Shown here: positions 3,844 through 6,115 of the stretch, in pieces | Position numbering within the stretch: the first letter of the stretch is position 1 | Layout of the letters: each line of letters opens with the position of its first letter | From: Thermoplasmata archaeon | GTDB lineage: Archaea > Thermoplasmatota > Thermoplasmata > Thermoplasmatales > Thermoplasmataceae | NCBI GenBank assembly: GCA_021819605.1 | Contig: JAKAQT010000091.1 | Location: 1 to 6,115, forward strand | Direction of reading: 5' to 3' | Length of the DNA: 6,115 nucleotides | The notes under the pieces: model-generated | The model's database searches: none | The model's input: only the letters and a program-made list of their open reading frames with translations | What the model was told of the DNA's origin: nothing | Translations under genes and position numbers: made by a program

Positions 3844-6115
3844 ATACAAACCTCACCTCCGTAGTCTGGGTGGACATATTGTAATACTGATGATCAAACC
3901 ACGTAGTCAGCTGGTTGGAGAAGTAGTAGCTGACCGGATTTTCGCTCGGTCCACCCGGAAATACTCCGTAGAATATGGACTTTGCAGGATCGGATACCTC
4001 TCTCAGGGAGGGCCCAACGGTCACGTATGGTTCCGGCACCTGAAGCTGTCTTGACACATATGCTGCGCTGACTGTATGGGAATCACCATACATTGAGTAC
4101 GGTCCAAGGCCAAGTGCCGAGAGTCCTGTCAAACTGGCAATCTCCAGGATGTGAACACGCCCCCATGTCCATCTGCTGACTGGCCCAAGTTTCTGCAGCA
4201 GGAACGACACCTCCCTGGCGAAGGCTGTCTGTGATGTACGGTTAAAACTGCCATTGAACCAGGTGGCCGAGGATGGATCGTTGACGGCCAGATAAAGCGC
4301 TGACGTGTCAAATGGCTTTGTAAGCGACGATAATCCGTGGTCAGCATAAACCCTGTCAAAGGTGATGTTGTAGAGTTCGCTGAGATAGTACCAGTATACA
4401 GTTTCACCCGTGGAATTCACATACGATGTATAATTCCAATGCGAAAGTATGCCGTATGCTGCAGCCTCTGTACTGTTCATGCTCATGGAAGAGAGCGACT
4501 TCAGTATTACGGGCACGAACTGTGATGCCCAGTAATCGGAAACGTTACTCTGAAGATTCATCATGTCCTGAACAGTGATATTTCCGTGTGACTTGAGATA
4601 ATGATAGATGGTCTGTGCCCTTCCGCCTGAAGTCCAGTATCCTCCTATGAAGGGATATGGATAGTTCTTGCCAACAGTTGGCTGATTCGGGGCGAAGGCA
4701 TATCCCCTTGCAGGATTCTCGATCTGCGGTAGGTATTTGAATGGTACATGCCCAGTTATGCGGTAATCCGGGGTGCTTCCGTTCAGGAGGGATCTTGAAC
4801 CAATGACGGCCACTTTCTGCCCACCGGGTAGCGTTTCATTTATTGTGGGATACAGCCCTGCAGTGATATATCCTGTATTATGTGTTCCGGCAAGAACGAA
4901 ATTCTGTGGGGGCGATTCCCACAGGCGCAAAGCGTTGATCATCTGGCTGTAGTTCGTGCTCATGTCCAGCTTGATTTCGGCAACCAGATCGGGGGATGGA
5001 ATGGCTGCGGTCCAGTTCATGCTTATGCCCATGTCTCCGGATCTGGCAATGAGGGGGCCATTATTTGTGTAAAATATTGAGTATTTTGATCCGAGCAATG
5101 AATAATTATATTCTGACATGGCGTACTCCTTTCCATTGTAGGTGTAATTGTTCCCATTGAGCGTCTCAAGGTAATCGTTGGCTGTTGCGCCTTCCGGTGT
5201 TGTCAGTCCCCAGGATGTTGTGGCAGTATGGCCTATGAGAATCCCAGGTAGCCCGGCAAGTCCCCATCCAGTTGCATTAATCCCTGGTGCTTCCAGTTGA
5301 ACAGGAATCCAGAGAGATGGAGCAAGAAGGGTAAGATGCGGGTCATTTGCAAGAATTGGCGAATGCAGTGATGAATAATTCGAAGTGACTATCCAGGAAT
5401 TGCTGCCCACCTCAGGTCTTAATGTGTTCCTTGTGGAAAATCCATAGGGATCAGAAATGTTGGAAAGTGCACTCTCCATCAGGCCTTTCAGAGAGCTGAA
5501 AAGTGAAGTATTCAGTCCGGTGGCAAACTGGCTGTACCAGTTGAGGCTCCAGAGGTATTCTGATGATATTCCCAAGTCGGAAAGGTTAAGGCCGTTGACG
5601 GTGCCATTGCCTGGAACCATGGTAATGTTTGTGGTGTAATATGGATAGTATGGCCACATCTGGCTCAGGTTGGCATAGCCAAGGGCAGAATAGAGCAAAT
5701 CAGTCTGGAGCTGGCTGGTACCGCCGGTTGTGAGGTCCCATGTCATGTATTCCTGCCACGCAAAGGAATCAAAAGGAGTCCACTGGAAAGGCTTCTTTCC
5801 GATAAGTTTGAAACCGAGTGGAAGATTGCCCGCAGAAGCGTTTATATATGCATTCACACCCTCAGAGTAGTCCTGGATGTATCCATAGAACTGCGGATAA
5901 TCAGTACTGACATATGAGTTCAGGAGGGCTGCATTTTGGGGTATGCCTATCATGTGCATGGCTATGTCTGAATTCAGCGCGGACGATCCCACGTATGAGC
6001 TCAGGTTGCCTGAGGCAAGAAGTGCCTCAAGCTCCATCTGGAACAGCCTGTTACTGGCTTCATAGTATCCCTGCACCATGAAGAGATCGTGCAGATTTCT
6101 GGCCTGAGATCGGAA
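3836..6115 (-). CDS. Penicillin-acylase-family amidohydrolase (peptidase S45, Ntn hydrolase), 5' end missing
   Basis: The frame runs to the window edge, so the gene is 5'-truncated. The ATG at 6079 is internal: the 12 codons before it read on as QARNLHDLF, part of the family's N-terminal 'A.N..DLF..QGY..A..RL.QME' motif. The signal peptide and first residues are missing. Numbering from that Met: an alpha-chain region, a spacer, then the autocleavage site EVG|SNSW with Ser226 as the nucleophile. A beta chain of about 522 residues follows, close to the family norm. Other hallmarks are ANDPHL (244-249), LEAPG (262-266), GHTATTSWGLT (283-293), AGTHNTGYITAG (397-408), ENPARGYAFAPNQPT (454-468), WTWGRVH (637-643), GDSHTVSAA (665-673) and GPSLREVSD (689-697). 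The enzyme self-cleaves and hydrolyses amide bonds of acylated amines. Natural substrates of archaeal members are unknown to me; acyl-homoserine lactones or N-acyl amino acids are options. Some 24 N-X-S/T sequons indicate extracytoplasmic location. The ATGACTAA overlap couples it to the membrane protein downstream. Confidence 0.93.
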   Translation of the reverse strand, partial: FRSQARNLHDLFMVQGYYEASNRLFQMELEALLASGNLSSYVGSSALNSDIAMHMIGIPQNAALLNSYVSTDYPQFYGYIQDYSEGVNAYINASAGNLPLGFKLIGKKPFQWTPFDSFAWQEYMTWDLTTGGTSQLQTDLLYSALGYANLSQMWPYYPYYTTNITMVPGNGTVNGLNLSDLGISSEYLWSLNWYSQFATGLNTSLFSSLKGLMESALSNISDPYGFSTRNTLRPEVGSNSWIVTSNYSSLHSPILANDPHLTLLAPSLWIPVQLEAPGINATGWGLAGLPGILIGHTATTSWGLTTPEGATANDYLETLNGNNYTYNGKEYAMSEYNYSLLGSKYSIFYTNNGPLIARSGDMGISMNWTAAIPSPDLVAEIKLDMSTNYSQMINALRLWESPPQNFVLAGTHNTGYITAGLYPTINETLPGGQKVAVIGSRSLLNGSTPDYRITGHVPFKYLPQIENPARGYAFAPNQPTVGKNYPYPFIGGYWTSGGRAQTIYHYLKSHGNITVQDMMNLQSNVSDYWASQFVPVILKSLSSMSMNSTEAAAYGILSHWNYTSYVNSTGETVYWYYLSELYNITFDRVYADHGLSSLTKPFDTSALYLAVNDPSSATWFNGSFNRTSQTAFAREVSFLLQKLGPVSRWTWGRVHILEIASLTGLSALGLGPYSMYGDSHTVSAAYVSRQLQVPEPYVTVGPSLREVSDPAKSIFYGVFPGGPSENPVSYYFSNQLTTWFDHQYYNMSTQTTEVRFVYD
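3853..3860 (-). promoter_or_regulatory. Strong Shine-Dalgarno inside the acylase 3' end
   Basis: The minus strand reads GGAGGTGA, the full anti-Shine-Dalgarno complement. It is embedded in the last codons of the acylase gene, 9 bases before ATG 3843 (3 bases before TTG 3849). It supports efficient internal initiation of the membrane protein on the acylase message. Confidence 0.75.
6107..6115. other. Probable sequencing-adapter remnant at the window end
   Basis: The last nine bases are AGATCGGAA, the exact first nine bases of the Illumina TruSeq adapter. Read on the minus strand they encode Phe-Arg-Ser just before QARNLHDLF. There Ser stands where this enzyme family usually has a hydrophobic residue two before the Ala. 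The bases are probably not genomic. Confidence 0.65.

Noticed and set aside
4129..5639. Several 60-92-codon frames within the acylase gene
   Set aside because: All lie inside the strongly conserved S45 coding sequence in other frames.
1..6111. Terminal inverted repeat GATCTCAG / CTGAGATC suggesting a mobile element
   Set aside because: The repeat is 8 bases, sits exactly at the window ends and is mostly explained by adapter bases; the content is ordinary chromosomal genes with no transposase.

Overview
The window looks like a chromosomal fragment from an archaeon of the Thermoplasmata (Thermoplasma/Ferroplasma-type acidophiles). The reasons are a partial gene resembling archaeal ribosomal protein L7Ae, an aldolase of the 2-keto-3-deoxygluconate type used in the non-phosphorylated Entner-Doudoroff pathway, TATA-type promoters placed about 25 bases before start codons, archaeal oligo-T stops, frequent AGA/AGG arginine codons, and a secreted penicillin-acylase-family enzyme rich in N-glycosylation sequons. 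The lineage call is inference; no rRNA is present.

Layout, left to right. Bases 1-65 (minus strand) are the 5' end of a probable rpl7ae, with a strong Shine-Dalgarno site and a TATA box. Bases 66-367 contain no convincing protein gene but hold a GC-rich, foldable segment (208-264) followed by an oligo-T run (303-309), a candidate small RNA. A small VOC (glyoxalase/bleomycin-resistance fold) protein is at 368-724 (+). It converges on kdgA (804-1676, minus) across an inverted repeat. Upstream of kdgA on the same strand is an unrecognised 203-residue protein (1739-2350, minus). Across a 156-base divergent promoter region lies an unrecognised 319-residue protein (2507-3466, +) with a possible winged-helix segment. 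Its stop codon overlaps the stop of a small four-helix membrane protein (3463-3843, minus). That gene is in turn translationally coupled to a large penicillin-acylase-family (peptidase S45) gene (3836-6115, minus) whose 5' end is cut off by the window edge.

Functionally, KdgA would cleave 2-keto-3-deoxygluconate to pyruvate and glyceraldehyde in sugar catabolism. The acylase would be exported, self-cleave and hydrolyse amide bonds outside the membrane, with the small membrane protein made from the same message. The two divergent unknown proteins share a control region but have no assigned role.

The window ends with 9 bases identical to the start of the standard Illumina adapter, and begins with 5 bases that fit the adapter's end. 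The extreme bases are therefore probably not genomic. I saw no CRISPR array, insertion sequence, tRNA or rRNA, and no clear sign of a new defence or mobile system. The most novel items are the candidate RNA and the divergent pair of unknown genes.
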